64,000 bases of DNA from a virus: the IMG/VR virus record IMGVR_UViG_3300037189_004270, positions 1 to 64,000 of that record; one strand, given 5' to 3'. Numbering within the stretch: position 1 is the first letter of the stretch; every line of letters begins with the position of its first letter. The notes below the pieces were generated by a model. That model did not search any database and was not told the DNA's origin. It worked only from the letters and a program-made list of their open reading frames with translations. Made by a program: the position numbers and the translations under genes. Positions 50,583 through 59,955 of this stretch are shown here, piece by piece.

Positions 50583-51616
50583 TGGCTGATTCTGCAGAAT
50601 TAATTGCAAAGGCTGTCTCCTACGCCCTTGCTCAAGTTGGGAAGCCATATAGTCTTACAGCAAATCCACCCAGTTCTTGGGACTGTTCTAAATTAACTAC
50701 ATGGGCATGGAGCATAGCCACAGGTGGTAGTGGCTATAGCGGCGGTGGCATACAACTAACTCCATATACCTATACACAAGTAAATGAATGTGTAAGAATT
50801 CCAGGAGTTTCATCATCAAATGGTGCCAATGGATTGCAACAAGGCGACCTACTATTCTACTTTGAGAGCGATGCTCATCATGTGACTATGTATATTGGTA
50901 ACGGTCAATTAGTTCACGCATCTTCTCCAGGAGTTGGTGTTGTTACACAAGACTTATGGACTCCATGGAATGTTCAACATTTTACATCAGCCGCAAGACC
51001 TGAAGGAATTGGTGTAGTTGGAGATTTAGAAGATCCAGTTGAGGGTGGTACAGATGACAAAGAAGATAAGAGCAATCAGCGTGTAGTAAAAACAACACGT
51101 TCAGTTGGTAAAAATGCTGTGGCTCTATCTGGAGTATATGGAACCACTCAAACAGCAAGATTTGCTGCAATGAATCTATCTAATGAAACTGTATTTCTTA
51201 ATGCTGAAGGATATGGGGAACTTCTTAATGGGGCAGATAATGGGCTTCTACAAATTGTTGCTAATACAATTATCCCTGGCGATCAGTATGAATTAAAGAA
51301 ACTTGTTCCTGGCGGAAGAAATAGTTATGAAATAACTATTGATACTGAATCAGTCCAAAGTGAATCTCAGGCAGAAGCGGTAGCATCAATGATATCTAGA
51401 TCATTCTCTTACCAATATAAGTCTATTGATGTTAAGATTTTTGGCAACCCGCTTATTCAAATAGGCGATATTGTCAAGTTTAATTTTTATTCTGGTAAAG
51501 TAACGAGCGGGGCCAATGATTATTACATTATTACCAGAGTCAATCACGACTTTGATCAGGGTCTATCTACTACTCTAACCATAAAACCCTTGATTGAAAC
51601 GGTTTCGGTGGTATAA
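50582..51616 (+). CDS. Tail-associated NlpC/P60 peptidase with hub-like C-terminus, 344 aa
   Basis: Residues 1-145 are an NlpC/P60 cysteine peptidase that cuts peptide stems of peptidoglycan during DNA injection. The catalytic residues are C35 in SWDCSKL, a histidine in DAHHVTMYIG (H99 or H100) and H112 in LVHASS. Residues from 200 on (LLQIVANTIIPGDQYELKK, SYEITIDTESVQSES) resemble late control D/hub-type domains. The start is GTG 50582 overlapping the previous stop. This arrangement differs from the usual peptidase at the end of the tape measure. Confidence 0.85.
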   Translation: MADSAELIAKAVSYALAQVGKPYSLTANPPSSWDCSKLTTWAWSIATGGSGYSGGGIQLTPYTYTQVNECVRIPGVSSSNGANGLQQGDLLFYFESDAHHVTMYIGNGQLVHASSPGVGVVTQDLWTPWNVQHFTSAARPEGIGVVGDLEDPVEGGTDDKEDKSNQRVVKTTRSVGKNAVALSGVYGTTQTARFAAMNLSNETVFLNAEGYGELLNGADNGLLQIVANTIIPGDQYELKKLVPGGRNSYEITIDTESVQSESQAEAVASMISRSFSYQYKSIDVKIFGNPLIQIGDIVKFNFYSGKVTSGANDYYIITRVNHDFDQGLSTTLTIKPLIETVSVV

Positions 51617-51617
51617 T
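51612..51617 (+). promoter_or_regulatory. Promoter overlapping the peptidase stop codon
   Basis: GGTATAAT overlaps the TAA of the peptidase gene, with a possible -35 TTGATT 16 bases upstream (51590). The next ATG is 16 bases after it, with a GGGAG site. Confidence 0.5.
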
Positions 51618-51633
51618 TATATGGGAGTAGAGT

Positions 51634-52029
51634 ATGAAGAAGCCAGATAATCAAAGGACAGATTTAGAGGCACTAAGAAGACAACTTCGTCAAGAATTCA
51701 AAGAAATAGCAACAGATATCGTAGAAGAAAAAATAGATGAAGTTATTTTAAGTGGTGATTCTGGATCTGGATCTACTGCTACTGCAGAAGACCCTGAGGG
51801 TGATGACGATGGTGATGACAAAGATCCAGCACCTTCAAAGCCTGCCCCATTTATAAATGTAAAATTCAGAAATGCAAATAAAATATTTACTGTACCAACT
51901 GAAAGTAACGCCTTTGGAGATATTCTATTAGCATCAGATGGTACCTCTACAGTAAATGTTGTGGGAAGAATTTTTGACGATACTGCTGGAATAGAATCTT
52001 ATAAGATAAGGATAAAGAGAATTGATTAA
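51634..52029 (+). CDS. Small tail protein with acidic linker, 131 aa
   Basis: A helical start (DLEALRRQLRQEFKEIATDIVEEKIDEVI) leads to an Asp/Gly/Ser-rich acidic linker and a small beta domain (FINVKFRNANKIFTV ... ESYKIRIKRID). No named family. The following gene overlaps its stop by eight bases. It likely sits at the tail tip by context. Confidence 0.6.
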   Translation: MKKPDNQRTDLEALRRQLRQEFKEIATDIVEEKIDEVILSGDSGSGSTATAEDPEGDDDGDDKDPAPSKPAPFINVKFRNANKIFTVPTESNAFGDILLASDGTSTVNVVGRIFDDTAGIESYKIRIKRID

Positions 52030-52957
52030 GGGTAGATATACTATAAAGGACTCTTCAGGTCTAGTTCATGAATGTGAGAACGTTATAACAAATGACGGAC
52101 TATCTATAATAAGAAACTATCTGGCTGGAAACACTTCATCATGGGCTGGCTCTATAGCAGTAGGAGCCTTAAATTCTTCTGCTCCAACTTCATCAGATTC
52201 AAAATTAGGATTTGAAATATCTAGAGTTCCAGTATTAATCTACAGCGTAGAAGATAATGAAATAGTTTTAAATGCTACTCTTTCTTCAGAATTAGAAGGA
52301 AGAATATACGAACTGGGAGTGTATCCAGCCGTATCCAATGCGTCCTCACGCGGATTCGATGATAAGATCATAGCAACATTCTCAGAAACTTGGACAGACG
52401 CCGCAGGCGTAGAATTAATTTCATCCAACTTTTCTGGTACAGAGCAGTCAGTAGATGGAAGATCTGGATATAGAAACCTTATAGTTTCTCCAACAGGAAT
52501 TACCGCACACTTTTCAACTGGATTAGATACTTCTGGATATACACAATTAGATTCTATGACAGTCTTATACAATACTTCATCAACTGGAGCAAATAGAACA
52601 GTAAGAGTGACATTAGTAGACGATCAATTGCCAACGGCGGGAACAAGATACTATGACTTTACTTTAATTGGCTCATCTACTGGATACAAGACAGTCACCA
52701 TTCTTCTAGGCAACTTTGTGTCCACAGGAAACTTTAACAATAATGTCTCAAAAATAATCATAACTTCTTCTGCAGCCTCTGGATGTACCGTTCATTTAGA
52801 CGCAATTAAGTTTGATGATACAGATGAATCAAATCTAGATTTTGCATTGGTTAGTCGCGCATTGGTAGGAACACCTGGCGGGAATACAACTAATGATTAT
52901 ATTATTAAGCCTTCTGGCGTTGAAATGGATGTAGAGTACAGGCTGGAGATAACATAA
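52022..52957 (+). CDS. Tail-tip or fibre protein, 311 aa
   Basis: A TTG start at 52022 (MIKGRYTIKDSSG) overlaps the previous gene. The N-terminal 110 residues, with NVITNDGLSIIRNYLAG and GRIYELGVYP, resemble phage tail proteins that attach to the tip. The rest is a beta-sandwich (SGYRNLIVSPTGITAHF ... VHLDAIKFDD) of the carbohydrate-binding type. It is followed directly by a fibronectin-type fibre. Confidence 0.6.
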   Translation: MIKGRYTIKDSSGLVHECENVITNDGLSIIRNYLAGNTSSWAGSIAVGALNSSAPTSSDSKLGFEISRVPVLIYSVEDNEIVLNATLSSELEGRIYELGVYPAVSNASSRGFDDKIIATFSETWTDAAGVELISSNFSGTEQSVDGRSGYRNLIVSPTGITAHFSTGLDTSGYTQLDSMTVLYNTSSTGANRTVRVTLVDDQLPTAGTRYYDFTLIGSSTGYKTVTILLGNFVSTGNFNNNVSKIIITSSAASGCTVHLDAIKFDDTDESNLDFALVSRALVGTPGGNTTNDYIIKPSGVEMDVEYRLEIT

Positions 52958-52958
52958 T

Positions 52959-55919
52959 ATGGAAGTTGGGGCAGGAAAAACTTTTACACTAAAAGGGCTT
53001 GCCCCTGGCGCTACCTATGTTGTAGAAGTTCAATCTATTCCTAAAAAGGGTAAGCCATCTGCATGGTCAAGGCCAGTAAAATTTAGAACAAATACTAAAG
53101 ACGTTGCTCCTCCAGCCATTACTAATTTAGTTGTATCCTTCGATGGAGCAGGATTTACTGCTAGTTGGAATGGGTCAGCAGCACTCGCAGAAAAAGACTT
53201 TGCATATTTTAAAGTTACATTAACAAGTCCAGACTTCCCATCCATTACAAAAATATATGCAGTTCAGTCACAAAGTTTTTCATTAGACTATGACTCCATG
53301 CTCTTTGCCTTTGGCGGAGTGGCAAATCCAATAGTCATTGAAGTAAGGTCTATAGACAGAAGCGGAAATCAAAGTGCTGGAGTAAGTGCAACTGGAGGTA
53401 ATGCCCCACCAGCCGCGCCACAAAATGTATCAGTTGTCGCAGAAACTATGGGGTATCGTGTATCCTGGGATACTCCAGAAGAAACAGATTATTCATACAC
53501 AAAAATATATGAATCATCTACCGTATCTGGAACATATACTGCTATAGAAAATGTTACCGCTACACCATCTTCCATAAAGGTTGTAGGATACTCAACAAGA
53601 TATGTAAAAGTTTCTCACGTTGACACGTTTGGCGGAGAGTCTGATTTAGCACCAACAGTTGGAATAGCAGTTACTCCAATTAATCCAGTAACAGTAGACA
53701 CTACTCCACCAGATCAAAGAACTTCAATTTCATATACGGCTGGAGTTGGGCAGGCAACAATATCATGGACAAATCCTACTGATACTACAAATAATTCTGA
53801 TGTTGCTGGAATAACAATTAGATACGCAAGAATATCAAGCCCATCAAACTATACTTGGGTAGATGTTCCATTCACCTTTGATGCTCCCATTACAACAGCA
53901 ACAGTAACAGGACTTTTACCTCTATCTGGATATAATTTTTCAATATCTACATATGATAAAACACAAAATAGGACGGCATATTCAACATCTACCCAAGTTA
54001 CTACTCTTGCAGATACGACACCTCCACCAAGGCCAATAGCCCCAGTAGTTGCCGCTGGCTTGACGGCAGGCGGTCCAATGATGGTAAGGGTTACACAATC
54101 TGCAATTGAGCATGGAACTACCACTCCATTACCACTAGACACATATTACTTTAAAGTATTTATGTTAAACAGCGGAGTTAGCACAGCACCATCTCCAGGA
54201 ACCGCCACAAATACCAATGCTACAGAGATCGGACTACTTTTTGCCGCATATAATGGCGGGGACGCACAAGAAAAGTTTTATGTGCCACTTCAAGATGGTG
54301 AACAGAGATATTTTTATACAAGAGCAGTAGACACTAGTGGAAATGTTTCTAATGCTTCATTATCTTATCAATCAGAGGCTATGGTTATATTCTCCAATGC
54401 GTATATTAAAGATTTATCTGCAGACAAAATAACGGCAGGAAGACTTAATGTTAATGAGTATATACAAGTAGGAAATAGTTCAGAGCAAATAACAATAAAA
54501 AGTACTAGCGCCTTAGGTCAGATATTTTCTGGAACTGGAACTTATAATAATACTAACACGGGCATATACATTGACACTTCTGGTAAATTTTCACTAAAGA
54601 ATAGGCTTGCCTTTGACGGAACTGACCTATCTTTGCAAGGTAGTATAACTGCTACTGGAGGATCATTTACTGGAAACGTTCAATTAAACGGCGGGTCTTT
54701 GTATGCTGGGGCAAGCCCATCTTCTGGCGCTAGATTAATCATGAATCAGAGTGGACTAACTGCATATAATGCTTCTGGTACTTCTACTTTCACTCTTAAT
54801 GCAGCAACTGGCGCTATATCTCTTTCTGGATATATCCAAACTGGCGGTGCAGAAGGAGACATTACAACAATATCTGGTAATAAGGTTAGAACTGGAGTCA
54901 TTGCCTCTAATTCATATTCTGGAATACTACCAACTACCTTCACAACAGATAATAGCACAGTAATAAATCTAACAGGAAATAGTATTCATGCTCCTAATTT
55001 CTATGTTGCAGGGGGTAACGCTGTATTTTTAGGAGAAGTTCGCGCTACCAGCGGGTACTTTGGAGATTCCACTTATGGATGGCTTCTTACTAATGGTAAT
55101 GATCCTACCTATGGCAATTATACTGAAATTAAGACTGATACCCTTAGGTTAGTCTCAGAGTTAACTGGATCAGTAAGAAATGGTTCTATACAATTTCTTA
55201 CAACTGCTGGCGGGGTGATTGGGGAACTTAACACTACTGCCTCAAGTAAAAATTTCTCTGGATTAGGCTCTGGACTTGTTCTGGGAACTACTTTAGATTA
55301 CTTATTCCTCCCTGGTACGAGTAATTCCAATAGGGCTAGAATGTATACTAACGGCTTTGATTTCTACGGACCAACTGCAGGCTTCTTAATGAGAATAAAC
55401 AATAACGGCATCAATCTTGCAGGAGATTCAGATATTAATTTTTATGAAGCAGACAATTCTACTATTGGTGGCTCTATTAACTTTCAACCAACAACTGACT
55501 ATTTAGTTATAAATAGTGTCGGAGAAATTAGACTAACTGGAACTGCCTTAAAATTTAATGGAGCAGATGTTGGTACTGGAGGAAGTGGAAGTGGTACTGT
55601 AACTTCTGTAGGGTTGTCTATGCCAGCAGGATTTAGCGTCAGCGGTTCTCCAATAACAAGCAGCGGAACGCTATCAGTATCGTTTGGTACAACTGCTGGT
55701 AATGCTTTTAGAATTTTAAGAACAGATACCAGTGGAAATGTTTCGTGGGGAAGAATACAAGGCGCACTATTTGATGAAGCAACGACGGTAACAACATCTG
55801 GGTTTTTTAATAGTAGTACTGGAACGTCAAGAGAAACATGGTACGGGGGTGCATTTTCTGGAGGTTCAGTTCCTGCTGCTTCCACCTTCCCTGCTAACTC
55901 CATAATAGTGGTGATATAA
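52959..55919 (+). CDS. Fibronectin type III tail fibre, 986 aa
   Basis: Four or so FnIII-like domains are visible in the first 470 residues (LAPGATYVVEVQSIPKKG; APPAITNLVVSFDGAGFTASW; APPAAPQNVSVVAETMGYRVSW; DTTPPDQRTSISYTAGVG). A shaft follows, with ISLSADKITAGRLNV-type helical and beta repeats typical of tail spike stems. The C-terminal end (GTVTSVGLSMPAGFSVSG) matches distal fibre proteins. FnIII domains in phages help weak binding to surface sugars. The gene starts 10 bases after GGAG and is directly followed by an F5/8C-containing protein. Confidence 0.78.
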   Translation: MEVGAGKTFTLKGLAPGATYVVEVQSIPKKGKPSAWSRPVKFRTNTKDVAPPAITNLVVSFDGAGFTASWNGSAALAEKDFAYFKVTLTSPDFPSITKIYAVQSQSFSLDYDSMLFAFGGVANPIVIEVRSIDRSGNQSAGVSATGGNAPPAAPQNVSVVAETMGYRVSWDTPEETDYSYTKIYESSTVSGTYTAIENVTATPSSIKVVGYSTRYVKVSHVDTFGGESDLAPTVGIAVTPINPVTVDTTPPDQRTSISYTAGVGQATISWTNPTDTTNNSDVAGITIRYARISSPSNYTWVDVPFTFDAPITTATVTGLLPLSGYNFSISTYDKTQNRTAYSTSTQVTTLADTTPPPRPIAPVVAAGLTAGGPMMVRVTQSAIEHGTTTPLPLDTYYFKVFMLNSGVSTAPSPGTATNTNATEIGLLFAAYNGGDAQEKFYVPLQDGEQRYFYTRAVDTSGNVSNASLSYQSEAMVIFSNAYIKDLSADKITAGRLNVNEYIQVGNSSEQITIKSTSALGQIFSGTGTYNNTNTGIYIDTSGKFSLKNRLAFDGTDLSLQGSITATGGSFTGNVQLNGGSLYAGASPSSGARLIMNQSGLTAYNASGTSTFTLNAATGAISLSGYIQTGGAEGDITTISGNKVRTGVIASNSYSGILPTTFTTDNSTVINLTGNSIHAPNFYVAGGNAVFLGEVRATSGYFGDSTYGWLLTNGNDPTYGNYTEIKTDTLRLVSELTGSVRNGSIQFLTTAGGVIGELNTTASSKNFSGLGSGLVLGTTLDYLFLPGTSNSNRARMYTNGFDFYGPTAGFLMRINNNGINLAGDSDINFYEADNSTIGGSINFQPTTDYLVINSVGEIRLTGTALKFNGADVGTGGSGSGTVTSVGLSMPAGFSVSGSPITSSGTLSVSFGTTAGNAFRILRTDTSGNVSWGRIQGALFDEATTVTTSGFFNSSTGTSRETWYGGAFSGGSVPAASTFPANSIIVVI

Positions 55920-57125
55920 ATGATTTTATATAAGAATCCTAGTAATGGATACTGGCGTATACCACAAGAAATACGGAGAAAGTCGGGATCTTCTATAACT
56001 TCCGACCCAACGTACATATATTGGAATAACGGGGGTGCATGGAATATTAAGTATGGTCAGAACGCTCCTCCCACGACTGGTTCAGATGCCCTACCTCAGC
56101 CGCACCCATTCTGGTTCTATAGCCTTAATCCAACATTTAATGCAAATGAAGGAAACTACTTTAATGACATAAATGAGTATTGCTTTAGTACAGAAAGTAG
56201 TAATCCATCCAGTCATGGAAGATATGCTGCAGGAATAGGTGCATGTACTATATATTTAAGACAAGGACAGTCAGACGGATTAAGTGACTGTTTAATAAAG
56301 CCCAAATTTGAATTAAATGTAATTGCTAATGGAACTGCTAGATATAGAACAAAAGTTACTGTTAGTAGTAGGAATCCAACGCATCCTAGTGGAAGATTTT
56401 TTAGATTAACTATTAATGCAATAAGAGGCGGCGGTGGAGACTCATATGTTCAGTTATCAGAATTTTCTATGCTAGGATTAAATGGCGCTGAATTAAATGG
56501 AACATATACAAATGTTAATGGAAGTTCTCCAGGAACAGAAGGCCCAACTAACTTAGGTGATGAGAATACATCAACAAAATGGCTTAACTTTACAGGAACA
56601 GGATCAATAGTACAAATAGATATGGGATCTACAGTTAATGTATTTGGATATAGATTGGCTACCGCTAATGATGCAAATCATAGAGATCCAGTATCCTGGA
56701 CCCTGGAATCTTCAAATAATGGAGCAACATGGACAACTATTGCATCTGTATCTAATTTCGGTACACCAACAGCGAGATTTACATATTTCACAGCAGATCA
56801 ATTTTCTTTAGTGCCAACTATTTTATCTGGATTCTGGTTTAATACATATTCTGGTGGGGCTAATTTAATACCTGGGCAATCCAAGCCATCAGGACTTGGA
56901 ACATCCTGGGGTCCTCCAGCAAACTTTAGTAGAACTACTAATATAACAACATCTGGTCAACCACAAACAACATGGGATGCTACTACAAAGGTTTATACCT
57001 GGGATGTGACATTAGCAGCAGGGAATACTTTCCTTAGACCAATTATAAAAATTGAAAATAAATCGTTCTTAGGAACAGAGCAGTCTATAACTATTAGTGA
57101 TTGGTTGGTATCAAGAACAGCATGA
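55920..57125 (+). CDS. Tail protein with discoidin (F5/8 type C) domain, 401 aa
   Basis: Residues 155-290 form a discoidin/CBM32-type carbohydrate-binding domain (RFFRLTINAIRGG, VQLSEFSMLG, NLGDENTSTKWLNF, SWTLESSNNGATW). The N- and C-terminal parts are separate beta domains. It starts one base after the stop of the FnIII fibre, and its own stop overlaps the next ATG. A role in binding host surface sugars is likely. Confidence 0.78.
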   Translation: MILYKNPSNGYWRIPQEIRRKSGSSITSDPTYIYWNNGGAWNIKYGQNAPPTTGSDALPQPHPFWFYSLNPTFNANEGNYFNDINEYCFSTESSNPSSHGRYAAGIGACTIYLRQGQSDGLSDCLIKPKFELNVIANGTARYRTKVTVSSRNPTHPSGRFFRLTINAIRGGGGDSYVQLSEFSMLGLNGAELNGTYTNVNGSSPGTEGPTNLGDENTSTKWLNFTGTGSIVQIDMGSTVNVFGYRLATANDANHRDPVSWTLESSNNGATWTTIASVSNFGTPTARFTYFTADQFSLVPTILSGFWFNTYSGGANLIPGQSKPSGLGTSWGPPANFSRTTNITTSGQPQTTWDATTKVYTWDVTLAAGNTFLRPIIKIENKSFLGTEQSITISDWLVSRTA

Positions 57126-57703
57126 GTATTTTTACAAAACCATTTAGATGTGAAATACCTCGCAACTTAAATAATGAAGAGGGATACGCTAGAGGTGTAG
57201 AGTTTATAAACACTATTATTTCTGGTGGCTGGCCCGAAGAATTATCTGGATCATGGATCAATTTTATTGATGATGGTACTAACTATACAATTGCTGTATA
57301 TTTTAATGATCATTTCCCTGAAGCGCATATAGAAGAAACAGATTCTCCATACTTTATTAATTATCCAGAAAATTATCCAGATGCATATATGTCATGGAAT
57401 AAAAATACTGGTCAAATATTTGAAGCATATGTAAAGCCTACATTAAGAAGAACTGGGATTGCTACTGTAATAGCACTACTAATATGTATACATCGGGCGC
57501 AAAATAACGATGAGTACTATACAATTAAGCCAGATGCTTCAAATTCTTCAGTAATGCAACTAATTGATGCTATACAAACTAGATATGGGATAGGTCCAAC
57601 TAGAGATCCTCAACAACTATTTAATTCTGGTATAGTATATACGCAATTTGAATCCATAGAACTAGAAGAAGCAGATCAACTTTTTGGAGGAACCAATGAA
57701 TGA
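57122..57703 (+). CDS. GNAT acetyltransferase-like protein, copy 1 (193 aa)
   Basis: The ATG at 57122 overlaps the previous stop. A central sheet with DAYMSWNKNTGQIFEAYVK is followed by PTLRRTGIATVIALL, which corresponds to the acetyl-CoA-binding loop of GNAT enzymes ([RQ]xxGx[GA]). The downstream gene has the same order of elements (AEVYVKASLRGQKIGTML), so the two form a tandem pair. Position right after fibre genes suggests acetylation of a tail protein, but it is only an inference. Sequence divergence leaves catalysis uncertain. Confidence 0.6.
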   Translation: MSIFTKPFRCEIPRNLNNEEGYARGVEFINTIISGGWPEELSGSWINFIDDGTNYTIAVYFNDHFPEAHIEETDSPYFINYPENYPDAYMSWNKNTGQIFEAYVKPTLRRTGIATVIALLICIHRAQNNDEYYTIKPDASNSSVMQLIDAIQTRYGIGPTRDPQQLFNSGIVYTQFESIELEEADQLFGGTNE

Positions 57704-58202
57704 GGTTATTACCATTCCTGAACTAGACGAGGGAGCGTGGCCTATAGAGTTTTCAGGGATGTGGATGAATACATTTAAAAACGCTACAAGGAATACCCAA
57801 ATCTTTTCTCTTTATGCAAATTCTAATCACGAAGATGGAGACATTCTTGATACCGAAAATAGTCTTTCTATTAATCAACCATTCGATTTGCCAGATGCCT
57901 ATATCTCAGTATATCTAGATAGTGGTGCTATTGCAGAAGTATATGTCAAGGCTTCACTCCGTGGACAAAAAATTGGAACTATGCTCTGTGCTTTCGCTAG
58001 GTCTTATTTACTAAAAAATGATATCATAGTAGTAGCGCCCAGCGGTATGACAAATGCCGCTGAGAGTCTTTATAAGTACATTTCTTCAGAGTTTGGGGAG
58101 CCATACGTTGAGCCAGAGGGAGTTCCTCTGTTTTATGCATACACAGACTTTAACGGAGGATGGACTATTGGAAAAATCAGAGAGGTAGAGACAAATGTCT
58201 AA
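57696..58202 (+). CDS. GNAT acetyltransferase-like protein, copy 2 (168 aa)
   Basis: ATG 57696 follows TTGGAGGAACC; an upstream TTG is in that site. The core LPDAYISVYLDSGAIAEVY leads to ASLRGQKIGTMLCAFARS, a better GNAT motif than in copy 1, and the C-terminal YKYISSEFGEP matches the usual end helix and strand. It overlaps copy 1 by eight bases. The pair may act together or on two different acceptors. Confidence 0.65.
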   Translation: MNEVITIPELDEGAWPIEFSGMWMNTFKNATRNTQIFSLYANSNHEDGDILDTENSLSINQPFDLPDAYISVYLDSGAIAEVYVKASLRGQKIGTMLCAFARSYLLKNDIIVVAPSGMTNAAESLYKYISSEFGEPYVEPEGVPLFYAYTDFNGGWTIGKIREVETNV

Positions 58203-58377
58203 CAACTTAGAATTAATTGTACAAGAACTACAAAATAGAATAGGTCAGATTACATCGAACTATGAACTTCAAATGGCTATGCTAAAGGCACAGGCTATGG
58301 AAGAAATTAATAAGCGTGAAGAGATTATACAAAGTCTTCAGGCTACATCGGAGGAAGTAATTGTCAGCGATAAATGA
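58195..58377 (+). CDS. Small coiled-coil protein, 60 aa
   Basis: Almost entirely helical (LELIVQELQNRIGQI ... AMEEINKREEIIQSLQ), with heptad-like spacing. It overlaps both neighbours. It could be a trimerisation or anchor protein for the fibres; the function is unknown. Confidence 0.6.
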   Translation: MSNNLELIVQELQNRIGQITSNYELQMAMLKAQAMEEINKREEIIQSLQATSEEVIVSDK

Positions 58378-58756
58378 GGCATATGCACGAATAGATGTTG
58401 CTATGATTCAAGATCTAGTCAATCGCATAGCCAGCCTTGAAAAAAGAATGCCAGACGGACCAGTAGCAAAAATTAGAAATGAAGATAGGAACATCAAGGG
58501 AATTAAAATTTTTGCTAGAGCAGTTAATGTTTCATCTAATTCTTCAGATAGTATAAAGGTAGAATTTGGTAGTGGAACATTTAGTAACAATCCAATTATT
58601 ACTGCAACAGCATATGACCCTACTTCTGCAAGCGGAGAAACAGAGTCACCCACCCTAGTCATGAAAGATATCACTAAAACTTCTGTAACAATTGATATCA
58701 AAAGAAAAACTAAGGGAAGACTTATTATTCACGTTATTGCAATAGGGGATTCATAA
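58361..58756 (+). CDS. Small tail-associated protein, 131 aa
   Basis: A TTG start at 58361 is supported by TCGGAGG seven bases upstream. A helical start (DVAMIQDLVNRIASLEKR) precedes a beta domain with SNNPIITATAYDPTSAS and LIIHVIAIGDS, a pattern known from fibre tips. It closes the tail region; the next gene is an HNH protein. Confidence 0.6.
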   Translation: MSAINEAYARIDVAMIQDLVNRIASLEKRMPDGPVAKIRNEDRNIKGIKIFARAVNVSSNSSDSIKVEFGSGTFSNNPIITATAYDPTSASGETESPTLVMKDITKTSVTIDIKRKTKGRLIIHVIAIGDS

Positions 58757-58757
58757 A

Positions 58758-59018
58758 TTGAACTACAGGCCAATCTCAGATTGGCGAGGTAGAAAAAGAA
58801 AAGTAATAGATGGATACTCGCTAGTTTGGGTTCCAGAACATCCTAAATGCTTTAATGGTGGATGGTACTATGAGCATAGACTTGTCATGGAAAAAAAATA
58901 TTTTAGAATATTAAAGGACTGGGAAACTGTCCACCACATAAATAGTGACAAGGAATGCAATGAAGAGTATAATCTTTTCGTATGTACTCGCGCTCAACAT
59001 ATGAAGGCGCATAAATAG
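58758..59018 (+). CDS. HNH endonuclease (homing-type), 86 aa
   Basis: A small HNH_3-like nuclease: YYEHRLVMEK and VHHINSDKECNEEYNLFV with the double His are the catalytic elements, and ending RAQHMKAHK adds the last His. The start is TTG 58758, after GGGGAT. It is free-standing between tail and replication regions, the usual place for phage homing nucleases. Confidence 0.8.
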   Translation: MNYRPISDWRGRKRKVIDGYSLVWVPEHPKCFNGGWYYEHRLVMEKKYFRILKDWETVHHINSDKECNEEYNLFVCTRAQHMKAHK

Positions 59019-59029
59019 ATAGGAATTTT

Positions 59030-59785
59030 ATGAATAACGACCTAAAGTGGATGATGGTTTCAGATGTTCACTTCCCTAGGCACGACCCGCGCAAGGTAGA
59101 ACTTTTTCTCAAAGTAATGAAATGGTTCAAGCCAGATGCGGTAGATTTGCTTGGTGATATTGACGATGCAGATTCCACTAGTAGGTGGGCGGCAGACAAG
59201 CCACTAGAAATGTCAATATCTATAGATGATGGAGGAGTCCGTGAGACAAAGCAATTCCTTAAAGATATCAGAAAGATCGTCCCCAATGCTGATTGTCATT
59301 TTCACGATGGGAATCATGGCTGGACTCGCCACGGCGAGTACCTTGCTAAGAAAGCGCCACAGTTCCTTGAAATAATCACAGCAGACACGCTATATGATTA
59401 CTCTAATGCTGGGTTTGAATGGCACAATTGGAACGAGCCTCCAGTACAACGCTTTGGAGATATCTATGGTCACCATGGAGAGTCTATCTCTAAGCACGCT
59501 GGAGAGTCAGTACGCAATGACGTAAATAACTGGGGAGTATCTCTAGTGCGTGGACATTCACATAGAATGGGTGCATACTTCCAGACATATAATCTGTCTG
59601 GTCAGGAATTACGCGGGTATGAAATTGGCCATCTCTGTGATGAAGACCAGATGGATTACTCTATTCAAAAGAACTGGCAAGCAGGATTCGCCGTTGCCCA
59701 TGTTGTTAATGATTACCCACATATGCAACTAATTCAGATTCATGATTACACATGCGTAGTGGATGGAAAGATATTCCAGGCATGA
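59030..59785 (+). CDS. Calcineurin-like metallophosphatase, 251 aa
   Basis: A dinuclear-metal phosphoesterase. Ligands are visible as D12/H14 (SDVHF), D43 (LLGDIDD), N95/H96 (DGNHG) and H176/H178 (GHSH). The canonical GNHE is GNHG here. Such phage enzymes may act on nucleic acids or nucleotides; the substrate is unknown. It begins 12 bases after the HNH gene with an AGGA site. Confidence 0.85.
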   Translation: MNNDLKWMMVSDVHFPRHDPRKVELFLKVMKWFKPDAVDLLGDIDDADSTSRWAADKPLEMSISIDDGGVRETKQFLKDIRKIVPNADCHFHDGNHGWTRHGEYLAKKAPQFLEIITADTLYDYSNAGFEWHNWNEPPVQRFGDIYGHHGESISKHAGESVRNDVNNWGVSLVRGHSHRMGAYFQTYNLSGQELRGYEIGHLCDEDQMDYSIQKNWQAGFAVAHVVNDYPHMQLIQIHDYTCVVDGKIFQA

Positions 59786-59955
59786 ATCATAAAAAGTGTG
59801 GCGGAGGTAGAGTATTCATAGACAGAGTATTCTCTAACGAACTTAGATTAGAGTTGTTCTGTCTAAGATGTGGCAACAGATGGTTTATTAGAACTGCGAA
59901 AGGTGCGTTTGGACCGTGGCTAAACCGATTAGAAAAATCAAATCTAAGCCAATAA
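59782..59955 (+). CDS. Small zinc-ribbon protein, 57 aa
   Basis: The ATG at 59782 overlaps the phosphatase stop (ATGA). KKCGGGRVFID near the start and CLRCGNRWF in the middle give a zinc-ribbon pattern with three or four Cys. It may bind DNA or another protein. The next gene starts inside it. Confidence 0.65.
   Translation: MNHKKCGGGRVFIDRVFSNELRLELFCLRCGNRWFIRTAKGAFGPWLNRLEKSNLSQ

Noticed and set aside
55499-56017. Antisense open frame of 172 codons across the junction of two tail genes
   Set aside because: It spans two convincing sense genes and encodes a Pro/Val-rich product without features.
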